Shown: positions 25,690 through 37,602 of the stretch, piece by piece
Layout of the letters: each line of letters starts with the position of its first letter
Numbering within the stretch: the stretch's first letter is position 1
NCBI GenBank assembly: GCA_018907035.1
Contig: JACCIC010000022.1
Span: 3,077,501 to 3,141,500, forward strand
Source of the DNA: Sycobia sp. Sy_11
Lineage: Eukaryota; Arthropoda; Insecta; Hymenoptera; Epichrysomallidae
Reading direction: 5' to 3'
DNA: 64,000 nucleotides
Made by a program: the position numbers and the translations under genes
The notes under the pieces: generated by a model
The model's input: only the letters and a program-made list of their open reading frames with translations
Told to the model about the DNA's origin: nothing
Databases searched by the model: none

Positions 25690-27640
25690 GCAGAATTATA
25701 TATAGAGAATTTATATATAATGACATTTTAGATTGAAATGAGAAATTTTTGTATAAAAAAACTTTAAAAATCAGTCATAATATTGTTTCAAAATAATTAA
25801 AAGTAACTGAAATTCCATGAATAATAAGCCAATTAAATTATATGAACAAAAATATTTTCTATTGGGATAATTTAATATAGAATATTAATTAAGTTTCTAC
25901 TTTTTATGCTTCAAATTGTACATATAAAAATTGATATAATATGAATAAGTGTTCAAGTTGAATACATTAGTACTCTTTCCCATTAATCTCTTCTCATAAG
26001 TAAAATTTTATATTTCACTTTATAAGTATCGAACAATTACTTTTCCTTTTGTATATATAAGAATAGGTTACAATTACATCCTATCTTACTGATAAAACCT
26101 ACATGCGGCTTTGAGTGAAATAATACATTAGATTTATATGAATTTCAAACTTAATTCATATTTTTTATAAATTTCTATAAAAAATTTGTTAATATATTTT
26201 AGTTGACTAAAATATCATGCTAATACTAATCGAACCCTAGATTAGAGATGCCATACCAATGTATAATTATTTTATAATGTTGTATGCTTAGGTAATACTG
26301 GTCTAACAATGGCTCAGCTATGCAGGTATTAGCAAACCAATACGGGGCCAGTGTTACTTTTACGATCTTGCCGTTATAATCGTCAATTCTCTTACTTTTC
26401 ATCGCAAAACTCGTGAAATGCGTTACTTTTCGTCGAGGAATGTAACATGAATTGTTGTATCAGTGTCGATATGAATATTAATTTTAATACGAGAATTGAT
26501 GAAAATATTCGACTTGCCTTTAAGGTGAACAACTTAAATCTTTTATATCGATTAAATAGTATTATAACTTTTCTGACTACATATAATTTGACTTCGAAAT
26601 TACTTTTAACAATGAAATCAAAAAATTTCTTCCAATATTGAATTGGGCTTTATTAATCTATGTATTTAAACTTATAAACTAGCTTATTCAAGGCTACTGC
26701 ACCATATATTGGTAGTTAAAGTGTGTCACAAAATTACTGAATCTCAAGGATAATTTTTATTAAAGATTATGTCTGCGCATCTTTTTCTGAACGTATATGT
26801 ATTACTATTATTCATATTTAGATAAAATATAATAGGTTTTATCAACGTCTTATAAACGTATAACTGTTATATGCAAAAGTTGAGAATTTATAATTATATA
26901 ACACTTTAGAATTAATATAATTATGTAACTGCTTGAATAGTTTTATACATTACATGGAATTTAATGGTTGTGTTCATAGTTATTTAATAATGTAATCATC
27001 ATGTAAATATAAAAAACCTGAATGAGTGATAATATATTTTATATACAAGTTGTCGCGAAAGTTATGAGGAGCTAGCTTTATAAAAAAAGATCTTTCGGAA
27101 AAAGTCTAACAGTTTCAAAAGCATTCATAACGATATCACAGATTTCGATCGTGTCCTACAGTCAAATTTATTTTCATGTAGAAAATGCTACAGAATTTTA
27201 AATGGAAAAGAAAGCTGGCGTATTTTTATTTGATAAAAGCCAACAAACAAATTAAACCATCTACATTTAATAAAATATATTATTGAATTAGTTATGTAGA
27301 AGTTTTAAATTCTGATATCAGATTTGCACTAGTTAATCTTAAAATTCCCAAGAAGTACTTCGTACTATTAAAATATACAAAATAAATTGAGTTCTTTTTA
27401 TGAGAAATTGAGAATTTGCTCATTTAAAAGAAACATAATTATGTACTATAATTTTTATTTAACATTTTGGTCAAAGTCAATTCAATGCGCTTCCATAAAA
27501 TTGCAATAATAAATACATTTTGTATTTATGTTTTTTTTCTGTGAAAAAAGCTTTTTTTATCATGACGGGATTGATTATATTAGACTTAGTACATCTTGTA
27601 TAAATTATAAGGAGAATAAATTAAGTAAAATGTAAACTAT
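25690..27640. other. AT-rich noncoding stretch
   Basis: A patch near 26290-26360 has a 10-bp imperfect inverted pair (GTAATACTGG ... CCAGTGTTAC) and higher GC, possibly a small unclassified repeat. No exon seen. Confidence 0.45.
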
Positions 27641-27641
27641 T

Positions 27642-27649
27642 TATATATA
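27642..27649 (+). promoter_or_regulatory. Possible TATA box of the RNase T2-like gene
   Basis: TATATATA lies 77 bases before the exon 1 ATG, leaving room for a transcription start near 27675 and a 5' UTR of about 50 bases. The sequence just downstream (GTTGAGACCGAGCGCTGAG) is more GC-rich than its surroundings. TA-rich runs are common here, so support is weak. Confidence 0.3.
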
Positions 27650-27725
27650 GTTTCGTTGAGACCGAGCGCTGAGTATTATCTTATATATTGTCTATTGTGT
27701 TATATCAAATAATTTAAAATTGAAA

Positions 27726-27793
27726 ATGTTAAAGTTCGAAATTGTTTTTATTTGTATAATACTTATCGTTTTCTGCCATGGTTACCCTAATAG
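27726..27793 (+). CDS. RNase T2-like gene, exon 1 (signal peptide)
   Basis: ATG at 27726 opens 22 codons beginning MLKFEIVFICIILIVFCHG, a short basic start followed by a hydrophobic core, then YPN and two bases AG of a split Ser codon. The donor is AG|GTAATG at 27794. Exon 2 starts with a single T that completes AGT, so the phases agree exactly. Cleavage is likely just after Cys-His-Gly. The distance to exon 2 is large, so a closer alternative first exon cannot be excluded. Confidence 0.65.
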
Positions 27794-27872
27794 GTAATGC
27801 TAGAAATTCTACTATAATAACCTCATTTTGTGTAATTATTATATTAATTTTATATTTCTGATTGTGTATCTA

Positions 27873-27917
<45 letters not shown>

Positions 27918-28191
27918 ATTCTATGTAAGCACTTAGAATTTAATTATACTTAGTAATACAAGCTATATCTAAACGTGCATTAAAATATGAAATGATTTTC
28001 TAAGATTATCAGCTTCAGATTTTTTCAGAAAGTTTATATATATTAGAACTGGTAAATCTGAGAAGGATATACTCTGGCAAAAATCTGAAAATGACTTATT
28101 ATCTATTTTATTTTAAGAAGAATCTATATGGTATTGAAATTGAATATAAATTTAAACATATAAATATTTCAATATTTCAACTATATAGTTA

Positions 28192-28254
<63 letters not shown>

Positions 28255-31200
28255 AAATGACCCCTCCAAATATTCATTATTGTTTGCATAATCTAATAAA
28301 TTTATTTTCAATATTATAAGGTCAATTTGCATTAATTGCATAACTGCAAATATGAATTCTAAGAATAAAAATATTCTAAACTTTTTGTTTTTATTTAAAA
28401 TTTTTTATTAAGAAAAATATTATTTACTTTAATAGATTAACTTTAAAACGTAATGGATTTTATATTAGAAAGATGAAGTTTTTTTCTTAGACATGTAGAG
28501 AATGAAATAAAATTGTTTAACGTATTAAAATAATTATACTACTTCATATGGGTGTACGTATAAAGATTACAGTGGCAAAACGTTTTTGTACTTTGATTAA
28601 AATATATAACTTGAAATTGTCTTTATAAGAAAAAAAATGAAATCTTTCAAACCTATTACCAAGTACAAATTATGATTTTGTGTTTTAGTAGAAAATGAAT
28701 AAAATATAATAGCAGTACTTTTCCAAATTTTCCTTATAAAGACTCTATCAATATATTTTTAGTAATTCAGTATATTATCAGTATAATCAGTCGACTTATC
28801 TGAAAACCAACTATTTTGCTCATTATTATTGCGTGTAATATTTTTTTGTACAAAAAATCCCAATTAGAATTTTCTACGACAATCTTGAGTGAGAAAAATT
28901 TAATTTAATTTTATCGATCGAATGCGATTTGAAGTATAATGATATTATATTTCACATAGTATGAATTTGTTTTTACAACAGTGAAGAAATTTTTATTTTC
29001 CTTATGTAAGACAGACGTAGAATTGTGGTTTACTCCTTGATTATGAGAAAAATATGTGACCTGATTATTTATATTTGACCTAGAGAATACACATGTTATT
29101 GTTTTCAACAAGGTTGCACCTCAATTTTTTTTCTATACATTAAACATTTGCATTAAACATAAAACTACATTTTTCTAATTATAATACGAAATATATCAAT
29201 AGAGCATTCGTTCTTTTTAATAATCTATTCCTGATAATTTGTCCAAAAATTGTTTCGCATTATTAAAATTTTCATCCATAATTGTCTTCTATCAATAAGT
29301 TCTGCTTTCCAACATTAATTTTGATAAAGAATTTTCATTTTCCATGCATTCAGGAGATGAAACCTAATTTCAGCAAATATTCAGTCCTACAACTCATAAT
29401 GTATAACAAACAGGACAGCGGTAAACGACCTACTTCCTTTACATTTAATTACGGCCATCAAATGTCGTACTTTAGTTTAGACCGTTTAGACAATCCAAAT
29501 AAAGATCGTTGTCTTGTTGATCTTGAATCTGCAGATGTAAATTTGCATAATTTGAAATGGCCGATCTTATATGGTGTGCATCAATAAATTTGAAAATAAA
29601 CAAAATTTGATTCATTTTACCTCCATTAATAAGCTATAAAAGTGTTTTACTTTTTTTATAAAAATTCTTATGTGGAAAAAATCTTCATAATTTCAATTCG
29701 CTTTAAACCCTCTACACTCAGCCATAAATAATAGAGGATCATCAAAATGGAAGATTCAAGTCGTATTAAATATTACAAGAAAATTAAAATAAATAAAAAA
29801 ATACATTAAAAGACATAAAATGGAGAATAAAGCACATAAGTGACTATAAATTGTCAAGCTTATAGTTTTTCTTACATTGAAGCATATAATAAATTTATTT
29901 TTTATATTATTTTGGCTTTCAGAAAATTCTTAATAAAGCATATTCGATCTCCTTTTGAATTTTACGAATCAATCTCAGAATTTAAATCATCCTTTTTAAT
30001 TTAAGCATCCTCGAAGAACTAATCAAATTAAATATTCTATATTCTGCTGGTCTTCCATTGAATTCGGATAGAGTTGTCCGCTGTATTTTCATCCCCATGG
30101 TACTTCATATCTTATCTTACAAGCGTGATTAATAATTTGTGTTCTTCTTTAAGCACAGATTCATCTTCAAGTGATTTAATATTTGTTTAAAACGTCAATT
30201 AATAAAAGAAATCTACTTTGAAAAATATAATCTTAAGGTAACTGTTGAGGTTTAAAGAATTGTGATTATCTAAAATAATTTTAATCTTGATTTTTGATTA
30301 AAAGATAGAAATTATATAGAAAAATCAGTTCTGTATTTCTTCACCAATTAATAAATCTATTTTTTACCACTATAAATCTTCCAAATTTTTAGGTTAGGAA
30401 AAATTAGGCCTTCTGGAGTAATTTATGTATTGAATTTAGATTAAACGACTCAAATAGATAGTACTTCCAATTTTAAATATAATTAATTTTATTTTTTACT
30501 ATTATTGTATCAAATTCAAAAAATACTCTATCTTGCAAAAATTATCATTTTTTGTTCATTAGTAAAAAGTTTTTCAAATATTTTTCAGTATACCTTTTAA
30601 TCTGGTTGTTATAAGCATTTGTCAAAATTTACATGTACTTTATATGTATAAGCCTATTTGAAATATCCGAGGATAATTAATGAAATCTAATATTTTTAGG
30701 ATTTTATACATGTCCTATATATATATATAAGATGGAGAATCTAAAAATAATTAGCAAGCATTCTTCGATGCTCATGTATTTAGAAACATTAGTGTCATTA
30801 TAATTCTCTTCTTCCCTGTTGCCATACTAAGCTCTGATAAAATGGAGCTTGACTAGGCGAAAATCTCAATGATTCTTGATCAATGAAGAGTTATTATTAT
30901 TGTAGAATTACTCTTTTATTACAACATAATACTGCTATAGATGAATCATCTGCTCATTAGTAATATTACGCGTATGTATATAAGTAGATTTTTGTGTAAT
31001 TCTTTTTACTGTACACTATAATGTAAACAAGTTCAATTTTTTATCTCATGATTTGCTCCGCCGATTGTAATCATTTATAACTGATGTGTGTACGAATTGT
31101 AAGATTTTAGCTGCATAAATGATAATTTTTGTCACGCGTGTATAAATTGTACATTTATTCTTATCTGAACAAAATAGAAAGAAAAGGTCTATTGTCTTGG

Positions 31201-31999
31201 TATCACAACTAAAGTGTATCTTTCATGTAAATTATATTAAGTGAACCATTTATCAAGAGTCTTATTGTTGATACGAAGCTCGCCTTATACGATATTTGTA
31301 TATCGTATATTTGTATATCTATAGTCACTAAAAAATGTATCTGATTTGAACATTTTGAAAAATTTGTAACTTTTTCTACCTCCCCACGTGAATTGGCTCA
31401 ATAAGCGTATATAACTCAAATTAATGCGACTTTTAATAATGAAGCAGCAAAAAGTCGAATTTCATAGTCGCTGTACTTCCTTTACTGATTAGTTTCGTAA
31501 AAGTAATCTAAAACTGGTCATTGTAAAAAAATATTCATTCTCTATGTTAAGAGATATTGTAAGATCGTCATAGGATTTATGGGGAGCTGAATACATTCTT
31601 ACAGCATAGTAGGACTAGTCTATATTAAATATCACCTGAAAATTCGGCCACTAAAAAAATTTCTGAGCGTTGAATTCCACATAATTTGTCAATCGGTCGA
31701 AAAAAGCGCACGTTCATTGACCGATAAAATATAACAAATGTTTTTTTTTCTTTTGTAATTTAAAGGTGACGTGTCTCCTTAAATCACTTAAAAATTAAGA
31801 CATGTTCTTTAAGTAATTTTAAATACTTTTTATTCTAAACATTTTTTATCGTTTTTGTAGTTTTATTCTACACATTATACAATCGGATCGTACTTAAAAA
31901 TTTATGAAATCTTATTCCTAAAATGTGCTTGTAACATTTGAATAATATTGAAGTTTGAACCTCAATTAAAAGAAATGAAGAAAAACATTTTTCAAGATC

Positions 32000-32049
<50 letters not shown>

Positions 32050-34298
32050 CTTATATATAAATTACTTTATTTATATAAAAACATTAAAAAATTATCTCAC
32101 TTTTTTACAAATTTTTACTCGTACCAATCAAAAGAACAAATACAAAATAGTTCGATATAAAATTTGAATAAACTTTGATATGTAAATTCTGATCCAATGA
32201 ATTTCATTGTCTATTATCGTTATTAAACACTCTTAGCTTAAAATATTCTTGGAGGAACATAGAGCTGATTACTTCAAAGTTTTCTTACAAGTAACTCATT
32301 GCATGCATTGAATGCAAGAAGTTTTCATATGAACAATATCAAATACACAACGAAATTTAGAGGTAAAAATATGTTCTTTGTATTTTACAAAATGAACACA
32401 AGCCATCATTTGTTTTTAAATTCCATTCAACGGAATAAAAAATCGTTTACAAAAAGATTTTTATTTTGTACAGTTTTTATTTTCCAAATAAACATACAAA
32501 ATCGAGGAATTAAAAACCTTATTTTAAAAACATTAACTCATGTTTTAGAAATACATTAAAATTATAAATTATTTTACATATTAGTTAATATTTCCAAAAA
32601 AATTTATCGAAATACTGCTATTGGAATACTTTATGAAAAATAATTTATATTTATGATGTATTTTTTAACTGCATTTTTATTCATTACTTCATGGATTCTT
32701 ACCATCACTTAGAATTTCTTAGTTAGAAATTCAAAGATATTAGAATAATAATTTTTAATGGGATTATGAAATAGCTATTACAGCATACAATATGAATCAA
32801 AGTATACAAATTGTTAATGATCACCTTAAGTAAAATAAAAAATTCTTTTAAATTAATTAATTACAGCAGTATGCAGGAAATTTTTTAATCGATTGATAAA
32901 CATTTTAAAAATAAAGTTTGATTTTGAATATAAAATACATGGATTTCTTTATAAAAAATGTATTCAAAATTCAAATGGGAATGATTATTTTTAATTGTAC
33001 TGGGTGTCAATTAATAAACTTGTTTTTTGCGAAAAAAAGTAGCATTGAAAGTTTCTAGATATGTTTTAATTATGAAAAATATAAAATTATATGAAATATC
33101 GTACTTCCAAAAGGGGAGGGGTGAAGAATACCCTGTCACAGAAATCTGACTAATTTCAATAATTTATTAATTTAATAAAAGTTAAGTTATATTTTATGTA
33201 TTTTATTTAATGTATTTTCAATATTTGACAGTTTGGTGGGTTCCTTTGAACAAGTAGTATTAACTCAAAGTCATCCTGTAGCTGCCTTTTGGAAAAATTT
33301 CAAAGAATGGCCAATCGAAAATCACAGACCCGAAAATTATAATCTGACTAACGAAGCGTGGGAGTCTTTAAGGCATCCTTTTCAATGGAAAATTCACAGA
33401 TTCTGGGGTATAAATAGGGTCGATTCTGATCCTAAGTATTGTTTTGATGACGACGCGAATCTCGAACCTATTGTGGTAGACGAAAATCTAAGACCAAATC
33501 TAAATGAACTCTGGCCCTCTTATAGTGGCCAAATAGCTGAGAACGAGCTTTGGAATAAAGCTTGGAAAAAGTATGGATATTGTTTGAAAAATATACGTGC
33601 GATACGCCGTCCAAACGGTTATTTGTCTAAAGCTGCGGAATTGATGAGTCTACATAATATAGGACCTGTACTTAACAGAATTGGATTAGAACCAGGCGTA
33701 GGTTATACAGTAGTTCATATAGAATCTTCATTGTCACGTCTGGCGCGGGATCCTAATATTAAATGCATAGTGGATGAGGTAATATTCAAATTGTAATGCA
33801 TAAAATTCCCTATTATATCATAAAACATTTAATCGATCAAGTCATTTTGATTTTCATCATTCAAAGGTTAATGAATTATGTTCTTACACTCAAGTGTAAA
33901 AACAACTAATTAATAAATGATAACTTTAACATTATTTCACGGCTGTCAGACTTAACTGCCTTTCGAGTTGAAAAACCAATAATACACACGCAAACGCGCG
34001 GTGGGATGTGATAAACCAATGCATGCAAAACAGATAATCGATTATGATCATTCATCAAAATCAAAATTATCGTCGATTATTATCTTATTTATTAAAAGTT
34101 ATATTTATTTACTCGTGATGAATACTTGTATAACTTTTATTTATTTTTTAGAATTCTCCAGACAGGAAACAATATTTATATCAAGTTTATACATGCTTGA
34201 GTAGGAAATTTGACGTTCAATTGTGTCGAAAAGCTCCAACACCTGCATGTGATAGAAATAAACTAGTTTATATTCCGACACTTTTACCAGCTCTGTAA
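27726..34298 (+). CDS. Secreted RNase T2-family protein, likely catalytically inactive (three exons)
   Basis: Predicted join 27726-27793, 33232-33778, 34152-34298 gives 253 residues, a normal length for animal RNase T2. Active members cleave single-stranded RNA by acid transesterification in the secretory pathway, lysosome or outside the cell. Seen here: a hydrophobic signal peptide (about residues 4-19), a family-like N-terminal strand (residues 28-38, FEQVVLTQSHP), a first active-site region WKIHRFWGI (75-83) keeping His78, a second region LWNKAWKKYGYC (129-140), a helical part ending in KCIVDE, and a C-terminal YQVYTCLSRKF stretch. The usual second motif is HEWxKHGTC; here its His, Glu and last His align with Lys132, Ala133 and Tyr137, while Lys136 and Cys140 are kept. 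The family fold therefore seems intact but the chemistry should be lost. The reading frame is open throughout, which argues against a simple pseudogene. Introns are 5438 and 373 bp, both GT-AG. Family call is firm; exon 1 is an inference from phase and signal peptide. Confidence 0.8.
27875..27914. repeat. (TA)20 microsatellite in RNase T2-like intron 1
   Basis: 40 bp pure, about 80 bp after exon 1. Confidence 0.95.
28196..28249. repeat. (TA)27 microsatellite in intron 1
   Basis: 54 bp pure. Confidence 0.95.
29354..29587 (+). CDS. Unassigned coding-like terminal exon inside the RNase T2-like intron 1
   Basis: A pyrimidine-rich acceptor (TTTTCCATGCATTCAG) is followed by 77 open codons from GAGATGAAACC to TAA at 29587, including KRPTSFTFNYGHQMSYFSL and LVDLESADVNLHNLKWPILY. 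The residue mix is unlike the Lys/Asn/Ile/Phe translation of surrounding AT-rich DNA, and AATAAA overlaps the end. It begins in phase 0, so it cannot join exon 1 of the RNase T2-like gene, which leaves two bases. It could be the last exon of a nested or overlapping gene, a 76-residue single-exon gene starting at 29357, or a decayed insertion. No family is recognised. Confidence 0.4.
   Translation, partial: EMKPNFSKYSVLQLIMYNKQDSGKRPTSFTFNYGHQMSYFSLDRLDNPNKDRCLVDLESADVNLHNLKWPILYGVHQ
29590..33230. other. Rest of RNase T2-like intron 1
   Basis: AT-rich. An 86-codon frame at 32299-32559 has Lys/Asn/Phe-rich composition expected of AT-rich DNA and is not called. No element body recognised. Confidence 0.45.
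32005..32048. repeat. (TA)22 microsatellite in intron 1
   Basis: 44 bp pure. Confidence 0.95.
33232..33778 (+). CDS. RNase T2-like gene, exon 2 (catalytic-domain core)
   Basis: Acceptor ATTTGACAG ends at 33231; the exon supplies one base of a split codon plus 182 codons and ends at GATGAG|GTAATA. It carries both active-site regions and conserved features such as WPSYSG (117-122), Cys93 and Cys140, and the segment GPVLNRIGLEPGVGYTV typical of the family's later half. GC content and residue composition stand out from the AT-rich flanks. In-frame coding runs only five codons past the donor before a stop, as expected for intron read-through. Confidence 0.85.
34152..34298 (+). CDS. RNase T2-like gene, exon 3 (C-terminus and stop)
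   Basis: Acceptor TTATTTTTTAG ends at 34151. The exon starts in phase 0 with NSPDRKQYLY and reads 48 codons to TAA. The QVYTCLSRKFDVQLC stretch matches the C-terminal strand and cysteine pair of RNase T2 proteins. An AATAAA at 34357-34362, about 60 bases after the stop, is a suitable polyadenylation signal. Confidence 0.8.
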   Translation, partial: NSPDRKQYLYQVYTCLSRKFDVQLCRKAPTPACDRNKLVYIPTLLPAL

Positions 34299-34356
34299 TT
34301 TTAGCTCCGATAAAATTATTGATTTGTTTGAAGTATGTACTATATATTTTTGTTTA

Positions 34357-34362
34357 AATAAA
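34357..34362 (+). promoter_or_regulatory. Polyadenylation signal of the RNase T2-like gene
   Basis: AATAAA 59 bases after the TAA stop, in AT-rich DNA where chance matches are common; position fits a short 3' UTR. Confidence 0.45.
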
Positions 34363-34364
34363 AT

Positions 34365-35130
34365 CATTCATATATTTATCAATTTTTTATAAAACCCTTA
34401 TAATTTTCATTTATTTCTATGACTTATTAAATCTATAGCAAAAATGTTATGATTTCGATACACGATGAATTCTATATTTATTTATTTATCTATTTATTAT
34501 AAAATGGAGAATACCCATGCCTTCTTCTGAAACGTATACATGTGAAACATATATATGTAAAAACTTGAATGTGACATAATATTCTAAACTCTATTAAATT
34601 AATAATAATTAATATGATCTACTGTAATTTTATGGTTTAAGAAAAACAGAAGTTTCAATGCCCTAAACTATTCTATGATGTTGCCTATTTATTGAAACAT
34701 GCCACGATTTCGCATGCTGATACTCACAATTGAAGCAAAAATAACGTAGAATTCAAAATGTCTTTGGCTCACTTAAAAAAAGCGAGCTTCTTTGTTATCC
34801 ATTGTTTTCACAATCACAAATGCTGATTTATTCACAATATTATAGCTCACGTACCAATTTTTCCGATAGCTGTAAAATTGTTACACGTATCTGATGAGTG
34901 CTATGCATTATTCTACGAATTTTTCAGCAAATCTGGTAAATCATCTCTTTCAGCAATGTCCGATTTACTATTATCAACAAAAATAAGAGAATTGCATTAA
35001 TTAAAATCTAAGCACCCTCTATCTATTGAAATATTACTATCTATACATCAAAGAATATTATTTGAGAAGTAATACTCGTTTTTTTTTGTTTTTTTTTTTT
35101 TTAAACAAATTCTAATATAAAAGGAGAATT
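34365..35130. other. AT-rich stretch downstream of the RNase T2-like gene
   Basis: No gene seen; T-rich runs near 35080-35102. Confidence 0.5.
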
Positions 35131-35132
35131 GT

Positions 35133-35145
35133 AAACCATTCTTCG
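35133..35145. repeat. SINE target-site duplication, left copy
   Basis: AAACCATTCTTCG, identical to 35349-35361 on the other side of the SINE. Confidence 0.85.
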
Positions 35146-35348
35146 GAGGCCTACGATGGCTCGATCGCTAAATTGAAGGACTAGTAACTTGATGATCCGA
35201 GTTCAAATCCCGGTCTTGGCCGATTAACACAGGCACCGCTGTAATAATTTACATGTGCTTTGTTTACAAACACGTCGTAGACCTCTGTCGCTGATTAGCG
35301 ACGATATTCGGAAGCATAAATAGAGCGACGTTAAATAACATAAAAAAA
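35146..35348 (+). mobile_element. tRNA-derived SINE with target-site duplication
   Basis: The head has an A-box-like TGGCTCGATCG and a B box GAGTTCAAATCCCGG (35192-35206 region), spaced as in a tRNA. A tRNA-unrelated body follows (GTCGCTGATTAGCGACGATA), then CGACGTTAAATAACAT and a short A tail. The 13-bp AAACCATTCTTCG occurs directly before (35133-35145) and after (35349-35361) the element, a target-site duplication. Total length about 200 bp is typical. The perfect duplication suggests a fairly recent insertion. The 3' end was probably shared with the partner LINE that moved it. Confidence 0.85.
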
Positions 35349-35361
35349 AAACCATTCTTCG
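35349..35361. repeat. SINE target-site duplication, right copy
   Basis: AAACCATTCTTCG, identical to 35133-35145; its first bases merge with the A tail. Confidence 0.85.
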
Positions 35362-35949
35362 AAAACTTAGCTGTATAAATATAAATGTACCAAATCTTGC
35401 ATAAGAGATTGAAACTGCATAAATAATAAATAAATAACGAATCGGCAGCCAATTCAGGTAAAGTTGTTCTTGTATAGTACTATCATCAGAATAATTATAC
35501 TATTAAAAGAATTTATAAATGTATCCATTTGTACGATCAATACAGTCAGTTTGTTTATAATCGAATCATTAGAAGAAAAAATTATTTTTGTTAATATATT
35601 TGCTTTAAAACTTGATTTATTATAAAATATCTTTTTTTCTACAAAAAATAAATATTTAAGAACAAACATTTGATGAGCCACTAAAAGTGTGTACAATACT
35701 TAAAAATATTTTGTTCAAGAGTTTAAAATGTTATTGTTCAATTACTTGTATTGTACAATATAGGTATTTCATGATTGTGAGTCCATCAGTATCAACATAG
35801 TACATTATAACATGAAATTAATACAATAGGACATTGAACTTAATCAGATAATAAATATTTAACACTATTGACCAATAGTTTAAACTGAAATATTATCCAA
35901 TAATATGAAAACAAAATTTTAATTAATTGATGAAGTAATTATAAAATAT

Positions 35950-36680
35950 TGAAATTATCTTAAAATATAATCCCGAGTGCTCGAGTTATATGACATATCG
36001 CTCCGCTGCTCGGGGGGCGGGAGTCATAAATCAGTGGATTACGACTCAATAATCCATCAGCGCCTCGGAACAGGTAAAATTCGAGTCTCAAAGTAATTAC
36101 GTGGCAGTCATAAAAGGGTTGTGCGGGCCCATCCAACTCAAACACACGGTAGTTAGGCAGCACGTACATGCAACATCGATTACTCCTTATTGAGGAGCAG
36201 ACTTAGAGAACATCTCGACTTCATTAAAATCAGGCCTTCTAGCTTTAAATAGTGCGCCGCTCCTTTTCTCTACTATCGTGTCAAGAAAAAGAGCAGCATC
36301 CGTCAGCGGCACTTCATGTTTGGCTTTTGAAGTGTTCGCAGTGCGCATTTCTTGTTCAACTTTATATATATTATTGTTATTCGTTATTTTTAACGCGCAC
36401 TTCATCAAATTTGTAATTGATATATACAGTATACTCGAGTGTACGTAGTGCCTTTTGTTTTTGCTTCTTTGGCTCATCAATAGGGCAAGATACTTGTTAT
36501 CGTAAAATTATTTTTCCCGTCCCTGAGACGTTGGGACCGCGTCGTAGAGCAGGAAGTAATCGCCGAAGTACTCTTCCCGTTTCAACCTCACTATACCTTT
36601 TGCGCAGAAGTACTGCATTGATAATAAGCTTAGAGGAAGTTAGGAAGAGCGCTCTTAATTATCCGTAAGATTGTAAGTTA
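35950..36680. other. Unexplained GC-elevated segment
   Basis: Sharp ends against AT-rich flanks. Frames of 70-97 codons occur on both strands (for example - strand 36187-36480, containing KAKHEVPLTDAALFLDTIVE), none matching a family I know. It may be a transposon or LTR remnant or a conserved noncoding element. Confidence 0.35.
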
Positions 36681-36764
36681 ACTGTATTTAAGAATTCTAT
36701 TTAAAGTACTGTATCTAAGTACTGTGTACTATAGTATTGTTCTATTTAGGTGGCTTGTTCCTCC

Positions 36765-36792
36765 ACTTACTGAATGGAGGTTTTTTATCCCT
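36765..36792 (+). other. Hairpin followed by T-run
   Basis: TCCTCCACTTACTGAATGGAGG can form a CCTCCA/TGGAGG stem and is followed by TTTTTT, which would stop RNA polymerase III. No pol III gene was identified upstream. Confidence 0.25.
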
Positions 36793-36799
36793 TTTATTT

Positions 36800-37600
36800 A
36801 AATCAACTAGTCATTTACTCTATAAATGTTCATGTATTTATTAATTTACTAACCGAGCTTTATTTCAACCCTCGACAGAGTCACAGAGTTTGAATCTCTC
36901 ATTTGCACCACGATGATATCAGTACACCACAGAGAGGTTGAACTATTAAGAAGGTGTCAAAGAGCTTTCAATGGTTCGTAGTTCAAGGGTATCACCGCGT
37001 CACATAGTATTTTGCAATTTTTGAATCGAATTTTTATTTAACAAAAATAAAAGTGGTGTTAATTCTTTTGTTTTAATAGTATCTACCTTGGTTAAAAAAG
37101 ACTTCGAAATTGGTTAAAACTGCATTGGTTATTTATTATTTCAAAATGAATTAATCTAGAAAATTATCTTACGGTTTATAACGTTGTTCATCTGGTATTG
37201 TCTGGGGGCAGTGTGTACTTGATTTTAGCAGACGTTGATTAACATCTGGTGTCGTATTTTATAATATCTTGACTTTTCGTTTAGCAGATATTGTAGAAGA
37301 AATGTTTTTATTCCTTATAGTTTAAATAAAACTTTTATTTTGTAAAAAGACAGCGCGAACTTATTCTAGGTTCCATTATATTATAACATAAAAATACATA
37401 ATAAAAGGAATGTCAAATAATTTTTTTTATTTAAGCTACTATTTCAAAATAAAATTAAAAAATAATTCAGTTTCATATTCTAAAGAAGAAAGACAAAGCT
37501 TTTTCTTACTATTTTTTGTTTTAACTTTAAGACCTCCAGACTTTCTCAGACCCAGAACTCTACAACTCTTATAAATGGTGCCGCTAGTTTGCTTTTTGAT
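36800..37600. other. AT-rich noncoding stretch
   Basis: GAGTTTGAATCTCTC at 36888 resembles a B box, but no matching A box precedes it. Nothing else found. Confidence 0.4.
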
Positions 37601-37602
37601 TA

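Noticed and set aside
36880..36905. B-box-like GAGTTTGAATCTC
   Set aside because: No A box or cloverleaf pairing upstream, so not a tRNA or SINE call.
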